Source of the DNA: Smittium culicis
Taxonomy: Eukaryota > Kickxellomycota > Harpellomycetes > Harpellales > Legeriomycetaceae
NCBI GenBank assembly: GCA_001970855.1
Contig: LSSN01001467.1
Span: 1 to 15,752 of the forward strand
DNA: 15,752 bases
Reading direction: 5' to 3'
The notes beneath the pieces were generated by a model. It saw nothing but the letters and a program-made list of their open reading frames with translations. It searched no databases and was not told the origin of the DNA. This document shows, piece by piece, positions 1 to 8,476 of this stretch; position 1 is the first letter of the stretch, and every line of letters starts with the position of its first letter. A program made the translations under genes and the position numbers.

Positions 1-65
1 AGAATGTATATATATAGTGTAGTGGGAATTTATCCATTTTGATAATAAAAAAAAAATGAAATTAC
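1..65 (-). other. Intron 5 of the hydrolase gene, running off the window
   Basis: The donor GTAATT follows the phase-2 exon end at 66. Without splicing the frame would stop at TCG TAA. No AG occurs between the donor and the window edge, so the next exon, expected to carry the catalytic His, lies outside. Confidence 0.75.
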
Positions 66-1447
66 GAAAAATTAGACTTTTCTCCTCTTAACAAAAGTAC
101 TGGGCATCGGATAAGCTCGTTACGCTCGAGGAGTAAGTGGCATGCAGTTTTACTTCCGTTGTAAGTAGCCTATTTTTTTTTTAATCAATGAAAACACGGT
201 TTAAGAAAATAAAGAAATTTAGAAACCTCGATAATAATTTTATAGATATAAATCTACAAGTATTTTTTTTCTTGAGCGAGTACAGTAATCATTAATACAT
301 TTTTTGGAAAAATATAAAAAAAATATTGGATAAGAGAATAATTAGAAAAATTAAGTATTTTTGTTAGACGCTTACAGCTTCGTGAAAAGGATCACATTTA
401 AATTTATAGTACTCTTGAGATCCATCAGAAAATTTGAATAGACCATGATCCTATTAACAGTATTAAAGCTGGTTAAGAATAAGTATTTTTAAAATACAAA
501 GTTATGTAGGAGATTTAAATATATAAAATTTTATTAAAATAAGAAAAGTCATTACAGCATACAAACTAATGTAGTCAGGGAGCCAAGTAGAATATGCGAA
601 TTTACCAACTAGGAACTGTTTAAATTCAGCTTTAGATTGAAATTTGTTTCTTCTAGCTATAGTTAACTTGGTAATAGGTTCGATTATTTCGTTAATTAGA
701 GGAGGACTTCGAATTACAGGCTCAACAGCAATAATTGACTTGAAACTTGCTGGGTTTATGATTTCAGCGCACAACCTATTGAATTTAAATGCATGTTTTT
801 GAAAATATATAGTATAAATGTTGGAGCTTTAGCCTTGCAAAAGAGGAGATAAGTTCAGGAAGGTTTAAAAAAAAAAAGAACTAAGTGATTATATAGACTA
901 TTTACATCGATATTGCGCCAAGTGAGTGACCTATTCCAATACAATTTGTCGAGTTTAAGCCATATTCCGACATCAAATTTAGCATATCTCGCGAATAGTC
1001 TAGCCAAGAGCCTATATAAAAAAAGTAAATTTTGTCAAGAGATACAAATAAAAGTGCAATATTTGTTAAAATATGGTGAACAATGAACTGTTAGTTGAAT
1101 CAGAGTATAAAATATTTGAGTTTACATGAATAGTTATTATTTTTTAAGTATTCAGAGTTTAGGACAGCACTTTCTCCCATAGTGCAGAAATCAAAAGATA
1201 TAACTTTTTCAATGTAATACCCTTTCATTTCGGAATTGATATTGCTCAATAGAATATCGTTAATTATGGGATTATATATTTCCTTATGAAATCCATTTGC
1301 ATGCGAAAACAAGAGAGTTATCGGTTTTGAATTAGGATCTTTTATGAGGTGTGTCTTATCTTTAGAAGAATCGTCGATTGTGTGAATATCTACTGATATT
1401 CTTAAACCGGCATATCTACCTGCTATTATCTCGTTCTTGGTTTGCAT
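66..1447 (-). CDS. Alpha/beta hydrolase, fungal Lpx1-like (partial, 3' end outside window)
   Basis: I rebuilt five exons on the minus strand: 1447-1126, 1011-906, 775-556, 450-376 and 169-66. They join in frame into 275 complete codons, and a sixth exon is expected left of position 1. The protein shows the fold in order: a strand plus oxyanion-type motif HANGFHKE at residues 49-56; FDFCTMGESAVLN at 85-97, matching the family's D-x-x-x-x-G-[DE]-S segment; a W-L-D-Y-S-R-D helix near 110-116; the nucleophile elbow GHSLG at 135-139 with Ser137; AVEPVI at 159-164; the ARR and W-x-P-D-Y cap-like region at 183-211; and PVLLLRGEKS at 264-273. Candidate catalytic acids are Glu161 or Glu271; the catalytic His is not yet reached. 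Relatives hydrolyse lipid or other esters, and yeast Lpx1 is peroxisomal. A C-terminal peroxisome signal cannot be judged here. The start ATG at 1447 follows an AT-rich leader with no earlier in-frame ATG close by. Substrate is unknown. The family assignment is firm, the Lpx1 link moderate. Confidence 0.9.
170..375 (-). other. Intron 4 of the hydrolase gene
   Basis: This 206-nt phase-0 intron has donor GTAAGC and acceptor AAAATAG. It joins a 25-codon exon ending in C-D-P-F-H-E-A to the exon starting A-T-Y-N-G-S-K. That matches the family pattern in which a C-x-P-x-x-E-A stretch is followed by a helix and then a P-V-L-L strand. Confidence 0.85.
451..555 (-). other. Intron 3 of the hydrolase gene
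   Basis: This 105-nt phase-0 intron has donor GTAATG and acceptor TTAATAG. A CTTAAC branch-like site sits about 25 nt before its end. Its removal produces the expected Tyr-Ala-Asp-His-Gly-Leu junction after the W-x-P-D-Y segment. Confidence 0.85.
776..905 (-). other. Intron 2 of the hydrolase gene
   Basis: This 130-nt intron has donor GTAAAT and acceptor TCAATAG. Splicing rebuilds a split ATG codon and runs the nucleophile elbow GHSLGAIS directly into the following helix. Without it the frame ends in TAA just after GHSLGAISM. Confidence 0.9.
1012..1125 (-). other. Intron 1 of the hydrolase gene
   Basis: This 114-nt phase-1 intron has donor GTAAAC and acceptor TATATAG. It joins residue 107 to the W-L-D-Y-S-R-D exon through a split Cys codon. 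A CTAAC branch-like site lies at 1094-1090. It is followed at once by an AG that cannot be used, because the frame then reaches a stop. Confidence 0.85.
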
Positions 1448-2216
1448 TTTTACCTATTGACTTTGATTGACTGAATTTAAGCTATACCTTTTTAAAAGAG
1501 TAGTTTGATTGATTTAGAGAAAAAACTTTTTTTTTTAGCAAAAATAAGCTATTTTCTATATATATATAAATTGGGCGAGACGGAGAAATTAAACCAAAAA
1601 TGGTAGTTTTGTTCCTAAGGAGCTAAATTGTGAGTCGGAAATTCAGTCTAGTAAGCCCTGTATGAATGTAATCTAATCTCTATATTTAATGAGAGAGATT
1701 ATATTTTTTTATACTTATGTTAAAAAATATTAAAGTATATTTAAGAGAGATTCACGGAAATGAAAGCATTTTCAGTAAAGTATTTATACCAGCCAAAGTC
1801 AAATTTTGCTTTTGAAACCATAATTGAAAATTATATACAACAAATCTTAATTGATGAAACTACATGTTCAAGATTCATTTTATTATTTTGAAAAAGTTAG
1901 GGGAGAAAAAGTTACAAATACGAGAAATTTTCGGCTCCTTAGTACCGCATTTAGGTTTGTTTTTTTTTTTTTTGTAGTAATTACGGAATTTATGGGATAA
2001 CTGAAAAAAATGCAGAATAATTTAAAGGAACCGAGTATAGCTTTAAACGTCACAGCAAATCACAACAAAGCCTATATCACATTCTTGGCTCATTGAAAAA
2101 AAAAGGAAATATGCAGTGAGCGCTCGGCTTCTTTTAGAACCTCAAAATCCCATGTTTTCTAAACTACTGCTGAATGTACAAAACACGCTAGCATATTTCC
2201 TAGGCTGTTCCCGTCT
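1448..2216. other. Intergenic stretch, no supported gene
   Basis: This is the upstream region of the hydrolase gene and the possible 3' flank of the tentative gene at 2613. Short open stretches of 18-43 codons occur on both strands (for example minus 1823-1741 and plus 1760-1891). None has matching splice sites or recognisable protein content. Further exons of the tentative gene may hide here. Confidence 0.4.
1557..1570 (-). promoter_or_regulatory. TATA-like run upstream of the hydrolase gene
   Basis: An uninterrupted alternating TA run lies about 110-125 nt upstream of the hydrolase ATG. It could act as a TATA element. In DNA this AT-rich such runs also arise by chance, so support is weak. 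Confidence 0.2.
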
Positions 2217-2613
2217 TTACTTATGTTTTCGTATGCAGTTCCGATTCTTAATCAAGATAAAGGGGGTATTAATTCGGATATCCCATTCTGCCACATCATT
2301 TTCTATCGGAAATATACTATTTAAAAGCTAATCCTATAAAAAATGACGTTAAATAACTAATAAAATGTCTAATATTGGTGAATCTTTGATTTATAATAAT
2401 CCTGGTTTATTATTTTCTCTATATAGTTTATTTAGAATTGAGAATATCTGATGCAAAACCTAAAATAAAACCCTATGGGTATACTGGTGAAACTCAGTTT
2501 ATCTCGAATAACTTGATCTTACGTAGCTTTGAAAATAGGCAGTCGTGATCATTACAATCTGTCTGCTGTACAAAGTATCGCCCATCAAGCTCTAAAAGTT
2601 CCAACACGCACAT
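2217..2613 (-). CDS. Tentative small two-exon gene, unrecognised
   Basis: An ATG at 2613 opens a 30-codon reading frame beginning MCVLELLELDGRYF, with balanced amino acid use and clearly higher G+C than its surroundings. It runs to a good donor, GTAAGA at 2522. The best in-frame continuation is an exon at 2302-2217 after a GATAG acceptor, containing A-E-W-D-I-R-I and T-P-F-I-L-I-K and ending at TAA. This would give 58 residues, with a 219-nt intron. Alternatives exist: a shorter intron ending at ATATAG near 2419 gives a different 16-residue tail, and a GTAAAG donor at 2220 could extend the gene further left. I recognise no family. The first exon is more credible than the rest. The CA-rich leader about 125 nt upstream supports a start here. 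Confidence 0.27.
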
Positions 2614-2735
2614 TTTATGTTGTTATAAGTAAGGCTTGTTATTATTATAATGTTCTGTTATTTTGGATTTATCTACTTTGTAATTGATTTTGTTTATTTT
2701 ATGTAGCTCAGAGAAATGGGGGAGAGGCGATTCTT

Positions 2736-2759
2736 TTGTTGTTTGTTGTGTGTTTATTA
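2736..2759 (-). promoter_or_regulatory. CA-rich leader or promoter tract upstream of the tentative gene at 2613
   Basis: On the minus strand this reads as a CA/CAA-rich tract, followed by a pyrimidine-rich segment (CCTCTCCCCC at about 2726-2716) and then AAAC/AATAA-rich DNA up to the ATG. Such tracts are common in fungal 5' leaders and core promoters. A near-identical tract lies at a similar distance from the tentative gene at 7952. Confidence 0.25.
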
Positions 2760-3205
2760 TAGCTTAGGAACGAATTAAAAATATATTCTATGAGTTTAGA
2801 TGTTTAATGTTAAAAAGAAAAGAGAGTTTTATTTTCGCTAAAAAATTTTAAAGTTAGTATTTAACTGAAAGCTAGAGTCTTTTTTTTCTGTCAAAATAAT
2901 CATTTAATTTTGGTTTACTAAAAAAAAGCATTTGACATGAATTTGAAGGTTTGTGTCTCAATACTTATTATATAATTTATTTTTAAAAAAATTAACTATT
3001 ATTTTATTTATTAAAAGGTTTTTTTCAAAAATGATAGAGATCACTAAAAAAAAAAAAAGAATTATTAAGAGTCAATACATTATTATTAGAAAATGTGGAA
3101 TGCGATTAGATATAATATTTATATGATTATGAGGTTTTTAATTTAAAAAATTATTTCTGGATTAATAAAGCTTTCTGTTTTTTTTTAAAGTGAAATTTCC
3201 ACAAT
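2760..3205. other. Intergenic 3' flank of the DIL gene
   Basis: This AT-rich stretch has several A or T homopolymers of 7-12 bases and no coding signal on either strand. The only notable site is the AATAAATAAA tract listed separately. Confidence 0.4.
3003..3012 (-). terminator. Possible polyadenylation signal for the DIL gene
   Basis: The minus strand carries overlapping AATAAA hexamers about 195 nt after the stop codon at 3206. They are the nearest canonical hexamers I noticed downstream. In such AT-rich DNA the match alone is weak evidence. Confidence 0.3.
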
Positions 3206-6200
3206 TTAGTAAAAATTAGATATAGCATGCGATAATATTACTTTTATATAGTAGTTAGAAATACTCTCAGTGTCATCAACAACAATGCGTTTAATGTTAT
3301 ACGGTAAGGTCATACTTGCCAAGTTTTCCGTAGCATCTTCAAAAGACTCATAAATAAGGTTTTTATCAGCAAGGTCATGCATACTTATAGATTTGCTTTG
3401 AAGTGACCTGTCGATCTCGTAAAAGAACATGCTCAGGAAGTCGTTATTCTCTGTAAACCCTTCAAAATCTTTTTTGGCTAAATTAGAAGAATTATTATAT
3501 GCGTTATTGATTTGTAAGTTAGAGTCTGTAAAGTTGAATCCGCTCGGGATTGCAGTTTGCTGTATAATCTGGTATTGCATAGAATAGTTTGTGTTTAGGT
3601 ATTCAACTAGGCTTCTTATCTCATCTGTTGAAAAGTTTATTGCCAGATCAGCTAAGAACTGCCGGTTTGGAAGAATCTGCCGACAATACTTGCTGAAAAC
3701 AAGGATAAGTTTACAAGCAGCAACGAGTTTCTCAAAAAACGCAATCTTGAAGCTGAGACCCTTTGAATAAATCCAAGATTGGATCACATTTATACTGTTA
3801 AGTACATTTTCAGCTATTTTATTTATAATAAAGGAAAAGCTTTATTTGCTGAATTTTTTTTTTGTCTTTGTTTAAAAATTAAGTATAATTATATTTAGAA
3901 TATAACTCGGGAAAAGTATTATAAAAGAAAATGAATATTACATACCTTTTTTTTCACAGTTGCATTTATTTTGATATATAAAACTATTAAGTGTGTTGTG
4001 ATATAGCGCATTTATACACGTCGATAGAATACCATTACTTATGAACTTTGGGACATTAAACATTATTAAAGCTGAATGCAGGTATTCTAACATGTTGATT
4101 ATATGATCCATAGAAATTGGTGGGTAAATAGGATCATCCTCAATAACTAAAATCTTTTCAAACAAGCTGTATAAGCTAAAAGAGCTCTTTTTTCTACCGC
4201 TGTTGACTTTTGGTAAATTTGGATTTATTGATGCTGCAGAAAATGATTCGTCGCTATTATGCTTTCCTGTAAGGCAGATAGCGCCTTCGATAAGAAAGTA
4301 GCGCGATACTGATGCAAAAATTGAATATATCAGGCGCTCAATAATACCTTTTAAAAGATATTCTATTTTTTCAAATTGGATCTTTAGTTCGGAATTATTC
4401 TTTACAGATTCTGGGGACGGTGTTAGATCTTCGCCTTCAACTTCATCGTCAACAATACCATCCCCACTCCCTTCACTCATTACATTTAGTTTATCTGGTT
4501 TGCTTTTTTCAGTAGAAACATCAATATTCACTGATAGTTCGTGTAATGATAAATCCATCTTATTCTTTTCTTCTAGTCGAAGAGCTTCCCTTTTCTTCTC
4601 TTTACGCAAATCATCCTCTGTTAACTTTTCATAGTCAGTAATCACAATGACTGGATCCTTTTTTATTTTTACATTGCTAGTATTTCTATCAGTTGTGTTC
4701 AGGAAGGATCCCCTCTTTGCGGTTTTAGAAGCAACAAGTTTATTGATTATATTACTAGTACCACTATCGTCCTGCTCCTCTAAACCAAACACAAGAGGGT
4801 TGCTAAAATCAAACGCATTGAAAGAAAAAACTAAATTTGAAGATGATTTGATTACAGAAAACAGCTCATATACAATAGAGAAATAAAAAATTGAAAAATA
4901 AACATCGTTAGACCTATTTTTTAGCTCGTTGAAGATTGTTGATTTTATTTGAGTCAGTAGAGGTACAATTTGGCTGTAGAGGTTAAACCTGATCAAATAA
5001 ACCAAGTATATAGCAATCAAATGGGATTTTGATACAAGCTTAGCAAAGTTTGGAGATTTTGTTATTATGGGAATTTCTGAAAGTATATCTAACGGAAACT
5101 GATATATAAAGTATTTCTGTTCCAGGATACTTTTTATGTAATCATTGTTGCTTAGCTTCGCTAGAATTAAATTCGGGATTGATATGCTTAAATCGAAGCT
5201 AATAGGAATAAATATTTTGCTTTTTTTGAAACTAAATAACATACTGCTTTCATTATTTATATTGACTTTCTGCTCGCCCTGAGAGTATAGATTTTTATTT
5301 GAGCTTATGGAAACCTTTTTAATGTTGGCTGTATAAAAAGATAATGCAAATTTCCTCCTGTATGAATTAAGCTTGCTTTTAAAATAATCTCTATTAGAAT
5401 TATTGTGTCTATCTATTCCTGAATTGGATTCATTATTATTTTTAGAATTTAGATAATCTATAGGACTATCAAAATTCACCAACTCTTGTGTCCTAATTCC
5501 ATATTCTATTTTTATACTTTTGGATATAGATTTTAATGTTTTATCGCTGAAGTTTAATACAATTGGTCTTGATCTATAATTTAAAGATGGTGGCTGGTTG
5601 ACACATAGCTCTTTAACTGTTGAGACTGATTTTGCTTTTAGGAAAGAATCAACATCGAGTCCTTCATCGTCAGAAAAATCTGATATACTATCATAACCAT
5701 TATCAAATCGACTCCCAGCTTCGCTGTCTTCCCCAGAGCCAATCCTGAGCGACCTTTGAACTTTTTTTTTTTCTATATCAAGGTTTTCGAAAGACTTTTC
5801 GTTGACTAAAATATTTGCGCTTTTATTTGATTTGATTAGTTTTACATTTCCTGGGCGATAAATTCTCGGGTCCCCATACATCTCTTTGATTTGGTCGCTG
5901 TATTCTATTTTTCCTAGCTTTGGATATTCACTAATAGATAAACTTGATACCATGGACCATAAGCCTGAAGAAAATGTTTTTGACTCGCTACCAAATGACA
6001 AAAAAGTTTGACATTTTTCTATACCTTTTTTAAAAAAGCCTGAAGATGATGAGTTGGAATTTTTTCTATTTTCCCTTGACCTTATACAGTTCGACCCAGG
6101 AAGGCGATATATACTTTCGCTTTGAAAAAAGTCTAAATTTATGGGAATAAAACCTGCCCTTTTTTCCGTATAATCACTAAAATTAGGATTAATACTTTTT

Positions 6201-6889
6201 TTTTTACTGTATATTGATGTTGTGAATGATGGTGATGATGTTTGGTAAAAGCTGTTAGTTATTGCATTTTTTTTATTGCTATGACTATATAAATTACGGT
6301 TAGTAGACCTATCTTCAGTCAATTCCCTAGGCTCTGAATTACTTTTTTGCACATTGTCTATTGATGATGATTTTAAATTTGAAAATGTTTTGTCTTTTTC
6401 AATCGATTTATTCTGTAAATATTTTTGTGTCTCGGATGCACTATGTTTAGAAAAATCTATACTGCTATGACTTCTTCGCAGCGGAGTAGATTTTTGGTTT
6501 TTATCTGTAGCCTCTTTACTCCACGAGTCATCGTTATTGTTGCGAGAATTTACTGGTTTTTTCTTAGATACTTGGCTTTGTTGCAATTTCTCTTTATTTA
6601 GATTTACGTTGTTACTTGAAATAGCTGGAGAAGCTCTCGAGCTATCATTTATAGCATTTCTCTTATTTTGATCTTTGCCTTGTTCATTTTTTTTATCGTA
6701 GTCCGATTTTCCTACTTGCCTAAAAAGCCACTGTAGCACAGGACTTTCTTGACGATCTTCTTTAACAAAAGAGCTTTTTTTTCTTAATCTTGGTTTATTT
6801 CCCATTTCATTTTTATCTTTACTTTTTTGTTTTCTACTTTCCATTTCATTTTCGTTTTCGTTTTTATCTTTCTGCTTACTTTTTTCCAT
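3206..6889 (-). CDS. DIL (dilute) domain protein, 1183 aa, two exons
   Basis: Exon 1 spans 6889-3946 and exon 2 spans 3813-3206. Joined, they encode 1183 residues. Residues 1 to about 550 are low-complexity, rich in Ser, Lys and Asn, with basic and acidic patches, and are probably disordered. From about 560 to 1060 lies a DIL-type helical domain: an N-terminal helix pair near 660-682 (N-D-V-Y-F-S-I-F-Y...), a charged insert at about 705-835, helices at 835-870, then 926-1060. The last part has the family's spacing through Q-N-K-C (973-976), K-K-A at 980-982 and the invariant-type Trp995 followed by Y-S-K-G-L. DIL is the cargo-binding tail of myosin V and also occurs in fungal non-myosin proteins, often with ankyrin repeats. 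Here no motor, IQ or ankyrin segment is visible. A cytoplasmic adaptor or cargo role is inference. The start at 6889 is the first in-frame ATG, preceded by a two-codon upstream ORF. The insert and the very long disordered half are unusual. Confidence 0.85.
3814..3945 (-). other. Intron of the DIL gene
   Basis: This 132-nt phase-1 intron has donor GTATGT, the fungal consensus, and acceptor AAAATAG. Splicing makes codon 982 a GCT Ala. It restores the exact family spacing from the N-x-x-x-x-x-N-K region to the conserved Trp of the DIL domain. Reading through exon 1 would instead stop two codons later. Confidence 0.88.
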
Positions 6890-6890
6890 C

Positions 6891-6899
6891 TCATTTCAT
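6891..6899 (-). promoter_or_regulatory. Minimal upstream ORF before the DIL start codon
   Basis: The minus strand reads ATG AAA TGA, then a single G, then the main ATG at 6889. This is a two-codon ORF ending one nucleotide before the real start, in another frame. If the transcript includes it, it could lower or tune translation by forcing re-initiation. A fungal leader ending in a long A tract sits directly upstream. Confidence 0.4.
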
Positions 6900-7503
6900 T
6901 TTTTTTTTGTAATTCGATAATGCTCAAACGTTTCGGGTTACTCAAAATCCTTTGGAAATATTAATTTATATTATATTTATAAATAGGAAATTTAAATAAA
7001 AGTATCAATATCCAATATGAATTAAAGTTTTTAACTTTTAAAAGATTAATTTCTCTATTTTTTTTTAAGGTTAAAAATAAAATATGAAGAGTTTATGGAT
7101 TGTAATAGAAATATAAAAAATAGTTATTATTTTCAAAAGATTTTGTTTCAATCAAAAAAATTTTTTACGAAGAGTAACAGAAGACGTGAATTGATCTTTC
7201 CATGAGCTATAACAATAGCTTACTTTCGAAGTGAACGATTACAAAAGTTAATTTTAATTTTAAAAAATTCATGCAATAAGAATTTATTTTTTAATCGTCA
7301 TATCAACATTGATGCAAAATTATTTTACATTAAAAAAAAACCTATGCGCCTCACTTTGATGGATTAAGTAAAAAATTTCAAGAAAAAATTATTTCTTATT
7401 CGCCAAATAATAGTCATAGCATATCTTTATTTATTCCCTTGATATGATTCAAAGATTTAATATAAACATAAATGTACACTATTGCGTTATTTATTTTTTG
7501 ACT
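6900..7503. other. AT-rich upstream region of the DIL gene
   Basis: This region should hold the DIL promoter, but no clear motif stands out. A few short minus-strand open stretches are present (for example near 7200-7165 and 7270-7220) next to GTAAGC and ATAG words. They are too short to support exons. Confidence 0.35.
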
Positions 7504-7952
7504 TTACGAAAATATTAGATTCCTTCTAGTCTACAAAATTTAGGAGATTGGAGTTTCGTAAAAACGAATGAGTTTAATTTTTTTCCGAACTTTTAGTAAT
7601 AAAAAAAATTATATCAAACATACTAGTTTACCATTAATTTTACGCTTACTTGAGTACCGCCCCTGTAATGTCTAAAGTTGCCCTCAATAACTATAGTATC
7701 TATATAAGTAAACTTGTAATGCATGATGTTTGTATTGTTTATTTAGTCATACTATCACGTGCATAGCATTAAATACAGTATAATTTTGCATAAATTGAAT
7801 TTATGTAAGTTGCATTTTTATTAGATAGTAATCGATGTGCCTTATAAGGTAATAGCTTCCATTGCCTGCGTACATTTTGATACTTGTATAAATACATCCT
7901 TTATAAGCTTTTTTTTTTCTATTAGCACAAATTTAGACCCTTCAATGCGCAT
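7504..7952 (-). CDS. Tentative small three-exon gene, unrecognised
   Basis: A model of three exons, 7952-7874, 7699-7650 and 7530-7504, is open and in frame for 51 residues. It begins MRIEGSKFVLIEKKK, continues through V-F-I-Q-V-S-K and I-E-G-N-F-R-H-Y-R-G-G-T-Q, and ends R-R-N-L-I-F-S. Splice sites are GTACGC/TATATAG (174 nt) and GTAAGC/TTGTAG (119 nt), within the intron sizes of the sure genes. G+C content and residue mix are higher and more protein-like than in flanking DNA. The alternation of hydrophobic residues suggests small beta-sheet structure; I cannot assign a family. An opposite-strand open frame also covers 7638-7772, so the strand is not certain. It could also be a degraded gene. 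Confidence 0.27.
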
Positions 7953-8065
7953 GAACACAGAATTAAAAAAACTGTGATTAGCCGAGTATTTTTATACAAA
8001 TTTTCTACTTGATACTGAAACTAAAACTCAATATTGGAGATTCTGAATAAATCGCGCTTTTTATT

Positions 8066-8088
8066 GTAGTGTGTGTTTGTTGAATAAA
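8066..8088 (-). promoter_or_regulatory. CA-rich leader or promoter tract upstream of the tentative gene at 7952
   Basis: The minus strand carries an AACAAACACACAC-type tract 114-136 nt upstream of the ATG at 7952. It closely resembles the tract at 2736-2759, which sits 123-146 nt upstream of the other tentative small gene. The shared word and spacing suggest a promoter or leader element. Confidence 0.25.
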
Positions 8089-8127
8089 AATCCCTGTCTT
8101 AATTTATTCTAGAGATTTCGTTATTAA

Positions 8128-8285
8128 GTTGAATACTTTTGTGGATGGTGGACTATTTTTGGAATACCAAATTTTACTAATTATTCTTCATAAATATCAC
8201 CATATTCATAAGACTATAAAAACATTAGTTGCTAAAAAATCTTAGAAGATTGAGACTTTGTCTAAAAATCAGCAGCGATTAAATG
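8128..8285 (+). mobile_element. Possible degraded piggyBac-like MITE remnant
   Basis: The 13-base word GACTATTTTTGGA at 8151-8163, followed by a CCAAAT-like stretch, matches the left part of the element at 10831-11020 (10848-10860). A TTAA lies at 8124-8127, somewhat further out than in the intact copy. Another TTAA at 8286-8289 is shared with the next element. The outer ends no longer match, so the borders are guesses. Confidence 0.35.
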
Positions 8286-8289
8286 TTAA

Positions 8290-8476
8290 ACCTTTCACGT
8301 TTAACGCTCTTTAAATAAATCAACCATTTTACTCTTTAAAGCTCTATTTTCCTTATTATTTGGTACTATTTTATACCAAACCAATTATCGAATGGATCAT
8401 TGAATTATAATAAAATCATTTAAATACTTTGAGTATACTTTGTAGATCAAAAACAGTATACCAACGGAAAAAGGTT
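8290..8476 (-). mobile_element. PiggyBac-like MITE, diverged copy, reverse orientation
   Basis: The 187-bp segment sits between TTAA at 8286-8289 and TTAA at 8477-8480. Its left end ACCTTTCACGT matches the reverse complement of the right end of the element at 10831-11020. Its right end (around 8447-8476, ATCAAAAACAGTATACC then CGGAAAAAGG) matches the reverse complement of that element's left end. Length agrees within 3 bp. It has no coding capacity, so mobilisation would need a transposase from elsewhere. Internal sequence has drifted far, indicating an old insertion. Confidence 0.6.

Noticed and set aside
1088..1125. Alternative hydrolase intron 1 ending at CTAACAG (1089-1088)
   Set aside because: The frame after this AG hits a stop before the W-L-D-Y exon. 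The site looks like a branch point followed by a skipped AG.
1760..1891. Plus-strand 43-codon ATG frame starting MKAFSVKYLYQPK
   Set aside because: It is short, lacks homology I can recognise, and a similar short frame exists on the opposite strand, so chance is likelier.
2116..2331. Plus-strand open frame of 71 codons
   Set aside because: It starts at GTG right after an in-frame stop, lies antisense to the more protein-like exon at 2302-2217, and shows no family feature.
3795..3945. Alternative DIL intron ending at CTTAACAG (acceptor 3796-3795)
   Set aside because: With the GTATGT donor it yields an immediate stop. With a GTAATA donor the frame works but shortens the DIL helix by five residues, against exact family spacing for the ATAG acceptor at 3814.
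4647..4886. Plus-strand open frame of 79 codons
   Set aside because: It lies wholly inside exon 1 of the DIL gene on the other strand and has the composition of an antisense shadow.
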